From Spongospora subterranea f. sp. subterranea (lineage: Eukaryota > Endomyxa: Phytomyxea > Phytomyxea > Plasmodiophorida): a DNA stretch of 64,000 nucleotides. Numbering within the stretch: position 1 is the first letter of the stretch; every line of letters begins with the position of its first letter. The notes beneath the pieces were generated by a model. It was not told where the DNA came from. It made no database searches and worked only from the letters and a program-made list of their open reading frames with translations. Positions 47,401-57,018 of this stretch are shown piece after piece. The DNA lies in NCBI GenBank assembly GCA_049724395.1, contig JAUGWO010000200.1, positions 62,001 to 126,000 of the forward strand. The letters are read 5' to 3'. The translations under genes and the position numbers were made by a program.

Positions 47401-50400
47401 CATGAGCAAAGCATGAACCAGGAATGATTTCCGTCAGAACAGGAATACGGGACAAGGATTCATACACGGAGGTCTGAGAGGCTGAAAGTCCTGGAGAAGT
47501 GAACTTGAAACGCCGATGGCAAACACAGCAGAGTGATACATACCTTTAGGAAATCTCAATGGAACGATGCAAGGCCTTGAGCAGCGAATCAACGGTACCA
47601 TATCAAAATCGATATTGTGCTCGGAAAAGCACTCCGATGTGCATCGATTAACTCTGTTTTAAAATTTTCAAACGAAAAAAAAATAATTGCTGATGACGTA
47701 CCGAATTTTACTATTGTATTGTGTCAGTGAATCCTCACATGAAAGCATGAAAGGTTGAGAATTGTACGAGCATTCGACAATGGCGTAAAACGCGCGAATT
47801 GCTTGCAGATGGAATACATCACATGAGTCAAAATATGAAACAATACGATCAAAAAAAGCTTCAGATGCTTCCTTGATAAGTGAACGATTAGGTTCATCAG
47901 GATCAAGCCACGACTCGATTAAAATCTGAGAAACCAATCAGCAAAAGATTTGAATCATACCGAATGGTGATACTTCATCAGGGGCGGTAATGCATATTGC
48001 AAACTGAAAATTGATCATCCGCCCAGCTGAAATTTCAAGCTCGGCAAAATATGATGTCGACGACAGCGGTTCCGAAACAATGACTTGAAACCCATCTTGA
48101 ATTCGTGCTGAGTTTATATACTGGAAAAATGACTGCAGTGTACTGAGAAAAAAATACTCTTACTAGCTAGTCGAGAAGACTTGAACAACAAACCTTGGCC
48201 TGTAAATCTTGTAGGTACGTTGACAGCAATTCATGAATGAACGCAGAATGGCCTTCGGAAGAGAGCTTTCAACCGAGTCTTTTGATATATCTGGGCGAAC
48301 TGCATGACTGGTTACAGCCGCAGGGGTTGCTTGTAAGCTGCTTGCTTCTTGCTCGGATAAGTTGGAAATGAAATTGGGATTGCTAAACGAGCGAGATCTT
48401 GCGGACAATGTTGTTCCCATGCTATCCATGTCGTGTTCAGCAGGATCGAGACCATCGTCATTGTCCGCGCCAGATTGAAAACACTGTATGGAACTTTGAG
48501 ATCAAGTTTGCGGAACAAACGAGGTGTACTTGAGCGTAGATCCCATCGGAAGGGTCGAGCCTCAATAAAGTGGGACCTAAAAAGGAATACGGAAACGTGA
48601 CAATTGAAGATAACTCGTCGGGTACGCAGAGGGCATCCTGAATAAATATTATAAAACCATCGCTGCAAAACAATTAGACGGGCTGAACCTTGATTGCAGA
48701 AAGTTCAGTTTCGATATCCGACGCGACGGTGGAAGTAAACCCAATATAGAGCGTCGCTAATGTAGCGCTATGCCAAAAAACGCGAATCAAACATATTGGG
48801 ATCGGAGGGGAATGGCCCGACGACCAATACGTGGAGCCAATCCTGCAGATGTTCATGATTGGATAAGCAAGCATGTTTATGATTGCGATACTAAACACTT
48901 ACATAGACGTTGAAAGAACATCGGTGGTCATGCTTTTTATATAGACTTTGCCATGAACAGAGCTGCTCCATGAAGCAAGTCGAAAATTAATCGACTCGTT
49001 GATATGTTGTCGTTCCTGTTTAGCATTTGAAAACTCAGGCACTGATACCTCATAGATACTTACATTGAAGGAATTCGGAGGAAGGTGGCATAGCATGTCA
49101 ATGCGCCTAACTGTAAGCCAGCGTTTCCACATTGTTGGCGAAAATGAAAGAATTTTCGACAGTAACGAAGGATCCTGAAAAACTGCATCACGTACTCCGA
49201 TTTGAAGAAAATCTGTAAACATGGACTACCGATGCTTTGGAGAGGGTCAGAAGCGCTGCTGGGTGCCTGAATTAAAAAACAATCAAAACGCTTCAAATGA
49301 AAAAGGTTGTATTTACAAAGGATCCGCTGGGACAATATCATGCAGCTCCAAACAGTGCAGTAGAGCAAGGAGTTGATCAGTTTTTACAATGTTCGATAAA
49401 CGTTCAAGAAGAATCAATGGCTGAGGTGCAACCGTAGGACCTAATCGGTAAACTTTAATCGCCATGAACGGCGTTGGTTCAATCCAGTACAAACCTGTAC
49501 TGATAGTAACCGTGGGACTGCGGTGCTTTTTAGATTTCTGCAGTACTTGCAACTTCCTCAAAAATTCGTCAGGCCTACAAAACGACTATGAAAAACCCAG
49601 TAAAAACACGTGAAGACGTCACCAACGCTATGACTTTGATTACTACACGTGGATTGTCTAAATGCCGTATTTGCACAGTGTATTCGACGGTCACAATTGG
49701 CTTCCACACCAAAGCGAGCCTGCAACGTTGTCGTAAAAAAGTACAAATAACAGAGAAATGAGACATACGATATTGAAAATCCACCGGCTTTGACATTAGA
49801 GACGCGTCCGTTTTTGAAACCTTCTTTTATTCGGCAGCAGAGGAGCGCCCCAACGTTGACATCCAGCAAATACTCTTTAACTTTCAAGCAAAACAGCGAT
49901 GATATTAGCTGGGACTTTGCTACTGAACGTGTAATTCCAGATTTTTTACAAAATATCAACGCATTGGCGTCGATAACAGACAGTGAGAAGTCTTCGTTTG
50001 TCAGCGACAGCCCTCCTGAATATTGAGACACCATATCCAAAAAATCTAGACACATTTTCAAACACCCGAACGCAAACTAGCTTCGCAAGAGACCCAACCT
50101 GGATCGGGAACAAATCCAAAATGGGAAGTCTTGGACGTGAGAATTACGCTGTGGACCATAATGTCTTTTGAAGCGATTGAAGCAAAAACGCTATCAAAAG
50201 TGCCGATATCTGGAGCCGAGAGCACACCATCCGTTAGCAAAAACGTGATCGGACAATTGAAAGCTGGCATGCGATCATGAGCTAATAGGGCGCAGGCTAT
50301 GATAAATGACGCATCACTCGATGATATATCAAGCGGAAAGTTCATGATTTCATCTTCAAGTTTACAGCAGCGACGCTCGATGACTTGTAATATTTCAGAC

Positions 50401-50940
50401 AGCGAACCCAACGTTAGCTCCACGTTGTGCACAATACACCGCAAAACACTGGTATGATCACATGCAATAACAGAAAGAACCAGCTTCGGTACAGGCGATC
50501 TTAAGCTCCTGGGAAACTCTTCTGCAGTACGAACAAGATATTGTAAAAGGCGCTGAAGACATAGAGAGCATTCGTCAATGAGAACGGTCGTACTTTGCAT
50601 AGACGCTGCAGCCATTGAAGGCGACCTGTAAAAAACTAAAAAACAAGCAAAATATACGAATTGCAGAGAGCTGACATATCTAAAGCAACAACTATGTTAT
50701 ACTCCGAATAAATAAAATGCATTTGACTGCTTGGACCAATACGACCCCTTTCCATTGGAAGTCCTTCTGCGTTTTGTATGAGTACTATCTTGAAATTTTC
50801 CACACACTCTGAGGGCGAGATTATCACGGTTAAGAGATCGACCGAAAAACTGATTGCGTATATGGTGAACAGCAGACATAACAGCCATAGTGAAGAAGAA
50901 ATGCAACAACAACAACAACATGATATATTTACCCTCAACG
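41428..50940 (-). CDS. SZT2: KICSTOR scaffold protein SZT2
   Basis: A very large multi-exon minus-strand gene. Near the N-terminus YSEYNIVVALDMSA corresponds to the family's YRFVIELDLSPS. It is followed by a von Willebrand-like module: KLVLSVIACDHTSVLRCIVH, CCKLEDEIMNFPLD and CPITFLLTDGVLSAPDIGTF (family: IIITDGVTSVPDV). Further on SDRRFVYVYQQENGSIFYLR, LLEVFGINSPDEETRLHFPE and HLIRPYNS match the long middle region. The C-terminus GCGDVGVIISRSP, with QVVNSCCNLLW, ends at 41428. SZT2 links KPTN/ITFG2/KICS2 to GATOR1 on lysosomes and restrains mTORC1 when amino acids are scarce. Exact exon joins and the start ATG are not resolved. The first exons may lie at 50.7-51.1 kb. It converges on SURF1 across an AT-rich 62-bp gap. 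Confidence 0.75.
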
Positions 50941-51823
50941 CGAATTACTTTGTACATCAGCGCCAGATGCAGCTGGACCCGTACCTGCCCATCGCAAGCG
51001 GATTTCAGGCTGGATAATACATAAACGGAGGCGCAACTGTCGGCAACGCCCTCGTTGAGCAAGGGGCTGGTCGATAATGGGCTGGTCGAGGGAGACCATG
51101 CATCGGATGCCAGCTGCATGAAGTTATCACCTCCCAACACCCATTCATGAAATATGTATTGCCGCAATACACTCTACCACTGCCCCACCCACACTAATCG
51201 GCGCAATTTTGTTTCATCTCAACGTTGATCTGATGGTGTCGTTGACAGGTTGAACGACCTGGCTCGGGATCAGGAACGGGCTCTTTCTTTCGATTACGAT
51301 TTCGCACCAGGTCTAAATATATTGCCACACAGAGTATTGAAGCACACCAGTAGATGTGATATGTGCTTCTTGGGGACGGCGCCAGCAAACCAGGGCTCTT
51401 TCTTTCGATTACGATTTCGCACCAGGTCTAATATATTGCCACACAGAGTATTGAAGCACACCAGTAGAGATGTGATATGTGCTTCTTGGGGAGGGCGCCA
51501 GCAAACCAGGGCTCTCTCCTTCCGAAACACCGAGTATCGGTTGGTAATACGGAGTGGTGCCAAAATTGAACAGATTACCTATCGTCACGACAGAAGTCCA
51601 TGGTCAGCGCCCAAAATATATCCAGGACGCCGGTCTTTTGCATATTCCAAGAATTTTAAAGATGTTTCTGGGCATAAATGGCGGCATCATCACCGATGTT
51701 TCTGAACTCAATATAGGGGCGATGTTTACATAAGATGAAATGGCAGGGATCAACAGCGATCAACGTCGTCTAAAGCAGCCCTAATCTCTTGGACATTACT
51801 CTGACCATCCAATCAAGGGTTTC
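50941..51823. other. Intergenic, SZT2 5' side to the ubiquitin-like gene pair
   Basis: It contains a 115-116 bp tandem duplication (listed separately). The rest has short frames without recognisable content. A minus-strand frame at 50697-51167 could include an untranslated or extra SZT2 first exon. A CAACAACAACAACAACA run lies just inside the SZT2 side near 50909. Confidence 0.35.
51278..51515. repeat. Tandem duplication, unit 115-116 bp
   Basis: The block beginning GGGCTCTTTCTTTCGATTAC starts at 51278 and again at 51393, and a third copy starts at 51509 but breaks off after GGGCTCT. Both full units run through CGCACCAGGTCTAA, CACAGAGTATTGAAGCACAC and GTGCTTCTTGGGGA. They differ by a few small indels (AATATATT or ATATATT, TAGATG or TAGAGATG). 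No gene is evident in it. Confidence 0.9.
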
Positions 51824-52090
51824 GTGTTCAACAGAAAGTACTGCGATTACACGTCATCCTGGCGCAGCAAACAAGCAGGTATGGGTCCAGACCTCTACAA
51901 TAGTATCGCCCAGCAGAGTCGATCAAGGTGCACCGTTCGTATTCATGTTCAGCACTGCCGAATGAACTTCCAGCCTCTCGTGAAGGGTAAAATCTCGCGT
52001 CGTGTCATCGAGTCTTCAGAGATTGAACAGGCGATGATGGAGAAATCAGTGAAGGCATCGTTTAAGGAACGCCAAGAAGCGTTCCCTTAA
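51824..52090 (+). CDS. Hypothetical small basic protein
   Basis: An 88-codon frame with a GKISRRVIESSEIEQAMMEK stretch and a basic C-terminus. It is protein-like but matches nothing I know. It lies between the tandem duplication and the 3' end of the minus-strand UBL-TM gene. It may be an exon of a larger gene or spurious. Confidence 0.25.
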   Translation: MFNRKYCDYTSSWRSKQAGMGPDLYNSIAQQSRSRCTVRIHVQHCRMNFQPLVKGKISRRVIESSEIEQAMMEKSVKASFKERQEAFP

Positions 52091-52448
52091 AGATGAAGCA
52101 ATGGAAAAAGGAGCGAGAGACTCAACTAGTCGCTGGAGATTAATTCAGCAGTGATGAACATTATGATAACGAACGGTGCACCTCGATCGACTCTGCTGGC
52201 GATGATACAAAGACGGCCAACGAGAAGTGTGGAAAAAATGTTGGAACATTCCGGCTGGTAAATACGACCAACGGAGCCCACTAGCAACGATCTGGACCAC
52301 AATCTAGACCCCCTGTTGCTGGTTAACGGCACCATAATCGACATCTTAACAACTTTTTATTACATCGACACGATCTGATGGGGCCTGATGGTCCGATGTC
52401 AGAATACCAGGCGGGTCAATCAAAATTATGATTCGATTGTGGAGAGAG

Positions 52449-53447
52449 TCAATCTAACGGACGAGTCCGATTGGGAGCTGACAATACTGGTTCGCTTGGG
52501 CGATATTGGTAATAAGTGGGCAACGATGTAGCTCTGCCTGGATAGCCATGAGTCGCTTGATTGACTGCATATTCGGCAGAATGTGCTCTGGCCAGGGGAG
52601 ATGGCGTAGCCTGTTCCTGGGTTTCCACCGAGCGCAACGCCGATACGTCGCCGCAATCCAAGGTTCGAACACAGAATATCAGGATTTGGGTTTGCGTTAG
52701 AGCGTAGACATGCCAGGCAACGCTAGCTAACCCGATATACCAGAATTTCCCACCCGATTCTATGACCATGTAAACGGTCGTCGACACCACTATTAACAGA
52801 AACGATTGAAATATTAACAGCAATGGGACGCTGTAATTACAAGCACCATCTATTGCAAATCACGTTGATCATGCAGTCCGATTTCTTCTCAAATTCAATC
52901 AGGAACTTACAGTATCCAATACACGCGATCAGACCACAAATAACAAACATCGGGCTGACAATGATGAGCGCCATCCATAGGATCGCCGCATCCAACACCG
53001 CGATTACGCGAACTTTAGTCGATTGATTGAAGGCTTTTTTGATCCTGATCGGTAGCGTTCTACGCTCGACCTAATATCACTTCTCAGCAAGTGCCCCGTT
53101 TGCATTGCGACAATGGGTACTACGGTTATGGAAGGGATATTGTATATCAGGGGAGGAGGTGTGGTATCGGGGCTTTGCATATTGTGGACAGCTTGCGATA
53201 TCTGGGCGTCAGACAATCGTGGCTCAGGCCGAACCATGACCTGGACGATCGTCCCCTCGACGACAAGGCATCTGGACAACTGATCGCCGTCCAGCAATTC
53301 GCGGCCGCGAAAAATGATTCGCTGCAGATGCGCTGGTAGATTCTGCTGTCTTTCCAGCACGAGTTTCAGGTCGGCAACCGTTCCTTTTTCGTCTACATTG
53401 TTAATGTCCATGGTCTGGCCGGTGATCGTCCTCACATGGACCAGCAT
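52449..53447 (-). CDS. Ubiquitin-like domain multi-pass membrane protein, minus copy
   Basis: Starting at MLVHVRTITGQTMDI (ATG 53447), residues 1-76 are a ubiquitin-like fold: VADLKLVLERQQNLPAHLQR, IIFRGRELLDGD, LVVEGTIVQVMVRP. There is no GlyGly cleavage end, so it is an integral domain. A linker (DAQISQAVHNMQS) follows. After introns come hydrophobic helices: VIAVLDAAILWMALIIV, PMFVICGLIACIGY, IFQSFLLIVVSTTVYMVI and FWYIGLASVAWHVYAL. A soluble Ser/Pro/Tyr-rich tail ends at 52449. UBL plus C-terminal membrane helices recalls HERP/TMUB-type proteins of ER-associated degradation, but I see no direct sequence match to them, so that role is only a suggestion. It is a head-to-head paralogue of the gene at 53823. 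Confidence 0.7.
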
Positions 53448-53822
53448 TCTGACCAACCCAGCAACAAGCGATTTATAATAAATTATCCAATGTTCATTGG
53501 CGCTTATTGCTGGGATTATTTTGCACAGTTGACTCACTTGTTAGCACCACAATCAGATTATTCAGCGTATAAAGGCAGCCAGACAGGCAGTAAAAAAACC
53601 GGCGCTAGCTGCGAGAACATAAACCATTTTGGAACCGGATTCCAATGCAAAAGGGTGCTGCTGAACATCTTTGTTGAATGTTCCACATCACCGAAATGGG
53701 ATTTCGTTGGAAGGATAAGGTGGTGAGATTGACGATGTTAATTGAAGATGATAGATGAGTCACATACAGATGAGTCATGACCGCGCGATCATGGGGAAGA
53801 ACTTAGGGCACAGAACTCAATC
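53448..53822. promoter_or_regulatory. Shared intergenic region of the divergent UBL-TM pair
   Basis: 375 bp separate the two divergent ATGs, so both promoters must lie here. No TATA box or obvious palindrome was identified. The region is called regulatory only from gene arrangement. Confidence 0.4.
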
Positions 53823-54745
53823 ATGATCATCCAAATACGCAGTGTCGCTGGCCAGACCATTCAGGTCGACGGCGTCAATGCCAGCGACACGGTCGGCGAG
53901 CTGAAAGCGAAAATCGAGGCGCAACGGAGCATTCCAGCTCATCTGCAGAGACTGATTTTTAGCGGGAAGGAGCTCAATGATGGCGATAATATGTCATCGA
54001 ACAACATTGGGGACATGGCAATTATTCAGATGGTGGTGAGAACAGATCGGGTCATATCCGATGCCCAATATGCCTCCATGCTTCAGGACCAAGAGGAGGT
54101 CATCGTTTTCGACGTTCCCCTACAAGTAAATGCAGTGCGCTGGGTCCTTTGAAATCGTATTTTGACCTGGCTGTCAGGACCCAGTCGACGGCGACGACAT
54201 CATCATTCAGGCCGTTCGTGAACAAATTAGCAACTTTGAGCCGAATCAGACCAGTCGAGAGGTTAGTGCTTTACTCCTACCGTTTGAAATAAGAATGACT
54301 CAAATGCCTTTAGAATCTACGAAAAGCGACGGAGGCGTTCCAATTTTCTAAAGTATTGGTTGTATTCGTGATGATTGACGCCGTCGTTCTCTGGTTTGCT
54401 GTCGTTGCATTGCAATACTCCCAGATTTTAGTCCTGCTATTCGCGACGGTGGCCCCAGTTATTGGCTATGCTGGGGCTAGACATTATCGAGCACCTTTGC
54501 TGGCCGTTTATTGCATTTACTTGTTGGTGAACTGTGCAGTGCGAATGTACTTGATTCAGGTGAGCTGGGCATCTGGAGCAACAAATGCGGCTAAGCAGAC
54601 CATGTTCGGAGCGGTTGGCCTGGTTATGGAGTTCATCATCCTGAGCGTCACGATCAAGTTGATATCCTCGATTCGGCAGCAGGATCCCAATGATCTGGCC
54701 TTGTTGCGCCAGAATATCCATCCATGCCAAGTAATGGCCAGATAG
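53823..54745 (+). CDS. Ubiquitin-like domain multi-pass membrane protein, plus copy
   Basis: MIIQIRSVAGQTIQVDGVNA opens a ubiquitin-like domain: VGELKAKIEAQRSIPAHLQR, LIFSGKELNDGDNM, MAIIQMVVRTDR. The linker DAQYASMLQDQEEVIVFDVP is interrupted by short introns. A membrane part then has about four helices: VVFVMIDAVVLWFAVVAL, ILVLLFATVAPVIGYAG, LLAVYCIYLLVNCAVRMYL, MFGAVGLVMEFIILSVTI. It ends IHPCQVMAR-stop at 54745. It shares the UBL, the DAQ linker motif and the helix plan with the minus-strand neighbour, so the pair arose by inverted duplication. A membrane-bound quality-control or trafficking adaptor is possible. Confidence 0.72.
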
Positions 54746-55421
54746 CCACAATATTCTTATTTGTATATAGTTTATTAGAATTAAACAGCCTGTTGAAAAG
54801 CTTAGCGTAAGAGCGACATGGGAATCAGTGACATGGCGACAAACATCTGCCCGCCAACCAAAAGTTGTTCGCAATCCAAAGGGAAAATGAATAGATGGGG
54901 ACTATTGACGTATTATTTCGATGATCCGATTTCGATTGGGTTTCTGTATCCACAATGATATCGAGTAGGTGATAAATTTTATAATCGTTCGATATTGAAC
55001 AGTTCACTTTTACGTCGCCCCATCTATCATAAGTCACTCATTAACTGCACGTGGCGTTAATCACACTCACACTGCTTGGTGCTGCAAAAACCCAATCGAC
55101 CGTTATTCGTTCCTTTGCGCCAACATCGATATGGTCCAGTATTGAACATCTACTGAACCGGAGCCGAACACACTACCGCCAACAATCTAACATCGTTTAT
55201 GGGATTGTTCAGCGAATCATGTGCCGGAAACGTGATCCGGCGACTGCATGAGATATCTGCGCCACTGGTACGGGTTCGCACTTTATTATTGCAGGTTTGA
55301 GAAACGTAGTTGGCTGTACTGAGGATCTGAGAGGGATTTCTTGGCCCATTAATTTCCATTACATTTATAGCAGTGATCAGCGGTATTTGGAGTTGGGTTA
55401 ATCATCGATAGGGCTTTGGAG
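54746..55421. other. Intergenic, no firm gene
   Basis: An AT-rich stretch after the UBL-TM stop, then a 66-codon plus-strand frame (55051-55251) without family resemblance. I see no RNA gene or repeat. Confidence 0.35.
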
Positions 55422-56936
55422 ATGGCTGACGAATGGACCAATGAATCACTCACCCTCATGACCGTCGATGCCCTCCGAGAAACGTGCCGCGATTGCGCTC
55501 TGTCGTCGTCGGGACGCAAGAGCGAGCTGATTACTCGCCTGCTTCAGCATAAAAACTCGCGACAGATTCGCGGCGTCGTTGATCCCAGAAGATCTCCAGG
55601 AAAACCTGCTGAGGTTCCCTATAGCTGCTCTTTTTACAGTACAGGTTCTGAACATTCCTTCTGCCCAGACGTTAATGCCCCGCCTGCGCCGTCCAACTCC
55701 CCCGGAACATATGAGATTAAATCCAGTGCAACCCGAGGTAAAATTTTTGCTACGATATTGCTTTTCACAATGTGGTAATCGTGTAATAGATTGCTCCGCC
55801 GCTGCCCAGGAGGATTCTCCCTCCGCGACCCATGTCTATAGCGCCTTTTCCTAGAGAAGTCAAGTTGTCAACATCAGTAGACGTAAAGCCTTGCATTCCC
55901 AAATGTACTCATTCAAAAGTATACTCTATTATCATTGACAATGTTATAGCATTGGTCGATGACGTCAAACCACCTTTCTTTCCGATTATCGAGCGGGTTG
56001 AAATGGATGTTGAATCCCCACCGGTAACCAAAAGTGAACGTTCTTCGTCACCTGTCCAATCACCAAAGAAATCGTGATATATTGCTTCTAATTTTTTATA
56101 TCTACTTACATGATTCTCAGGGTCTCAGGCTTCTCGATTGCGTTCGTTTGTCATTCGAATCTAAACAGAAGCATGGAAGCGCATTTTCTTTGTCTGCAAA
56201 ACAACCCGTTCAAGACTGAGGATGTCAATATATGCAGTTTTGGTGCTGTATGGTTCCTATGAGTTACAGATTGATATCGCCAATTACAATTTCAGATATA
56301 GGGTGGAAGAGTCAATCTCCCAGGTACTTCTTTAAATACGCCATTCGTATTTGATTTTGGAGTCGCCTCGTACGAAGAAATTCAAAAGCAGTTAATTGCG
56401 AATGATCAAAACATGTTTTACACTAAAAGCGGTGTTTTGAAAATGGTTGAAAGGAATCTTCAAATCAAGCCCAAACCGGAAAGGTTGCAGGCGACTTGTA
56501 TATATTTCAAACCAAACTCATTTCAATGTGCACTTAAGGTTTCAGGACGATCCTCGACACTTCAATCTTATCGTTTGTTTTGAGCAGCGAATCTTTGGTA
56601 AATGTCGTCATGCATTGGCTGCTATTTTTTTAGGCAATTCGTTGTTCCAGATATTGTCTTAGAAGATCTTGAATCCAGGCGGCCACAACGTCATCGATTA
56701 TCTCATGTTATCAACATCGAGACTGTAGATAATTTCGCTAGCGCTAAAATTGGTGGCCAACTTGCACACCAATTAGTTCAGATGGTCAGTTTGTTTTTGG
56801 TTTTTTTTCTATCGCAGGATCATGATTATCATAATTTTAGATTGCCGAGTCTCCTGATTGGGAAGCAGATTTACCTTCAATGTTAGCCAAAATCGAAACC
56901 ACGGTGGTATTACAACATGCTGTAGTATTTTACTAA
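55422..56936 (+). CDS. SSU72: SAP-domain fused to SSU72 RNA polymerase II CTD phosphatase
   Basis: Eight exons with consistent phases give 376 residues. Residues about 8-45 are a SAP DNA-binding motif (LTLMTVDALRETCRDCALSS, GRKSELITRLLQH). A Pro/Arg/Ser-rich linker of about 130 residues follows (PPLPRRILPPRPMS, ERSSSPVQSPKKS). After a 47-nt intron (56074-56120) the frame runs straight into SSU72: IAFVCHSNLNRSMEAH with the catalytic CX5RS loop, SFGAGGRVNLPG, FYTKSGVLKMVERN, IKPKPERFQDDPRHFNLIVC, EQRIFDIVLEDLESR with the catalytic Asp, and the terminal VVLQHAVVFY. SSU72 removes phosphate from Ser5/Ser7 of the polymerase CTD (prolyl-cis form) in 3'-end processing and looping. The animal and yeast enzymes are about 195-205 residues and have no SAP domain, so the fusion is unusual. 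No ATG is available for a stand-alone SSU72. Confidence 0.82.
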
Positions 56937-57018
56937 CCTATTAAATCGTTAAACGACGATTTGTTTATCGTTACAGAAGAGTCTGTTTATAGTTGCAAAT
57001 AACAATATTTACATGATA

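Noticed and set aside
54437-54874. Minus-strand 145-codon frame opposite the plus UBL-TM gene
   Set aside because: It lies antisense to clearly coding membrane helices and has no family resemblance.
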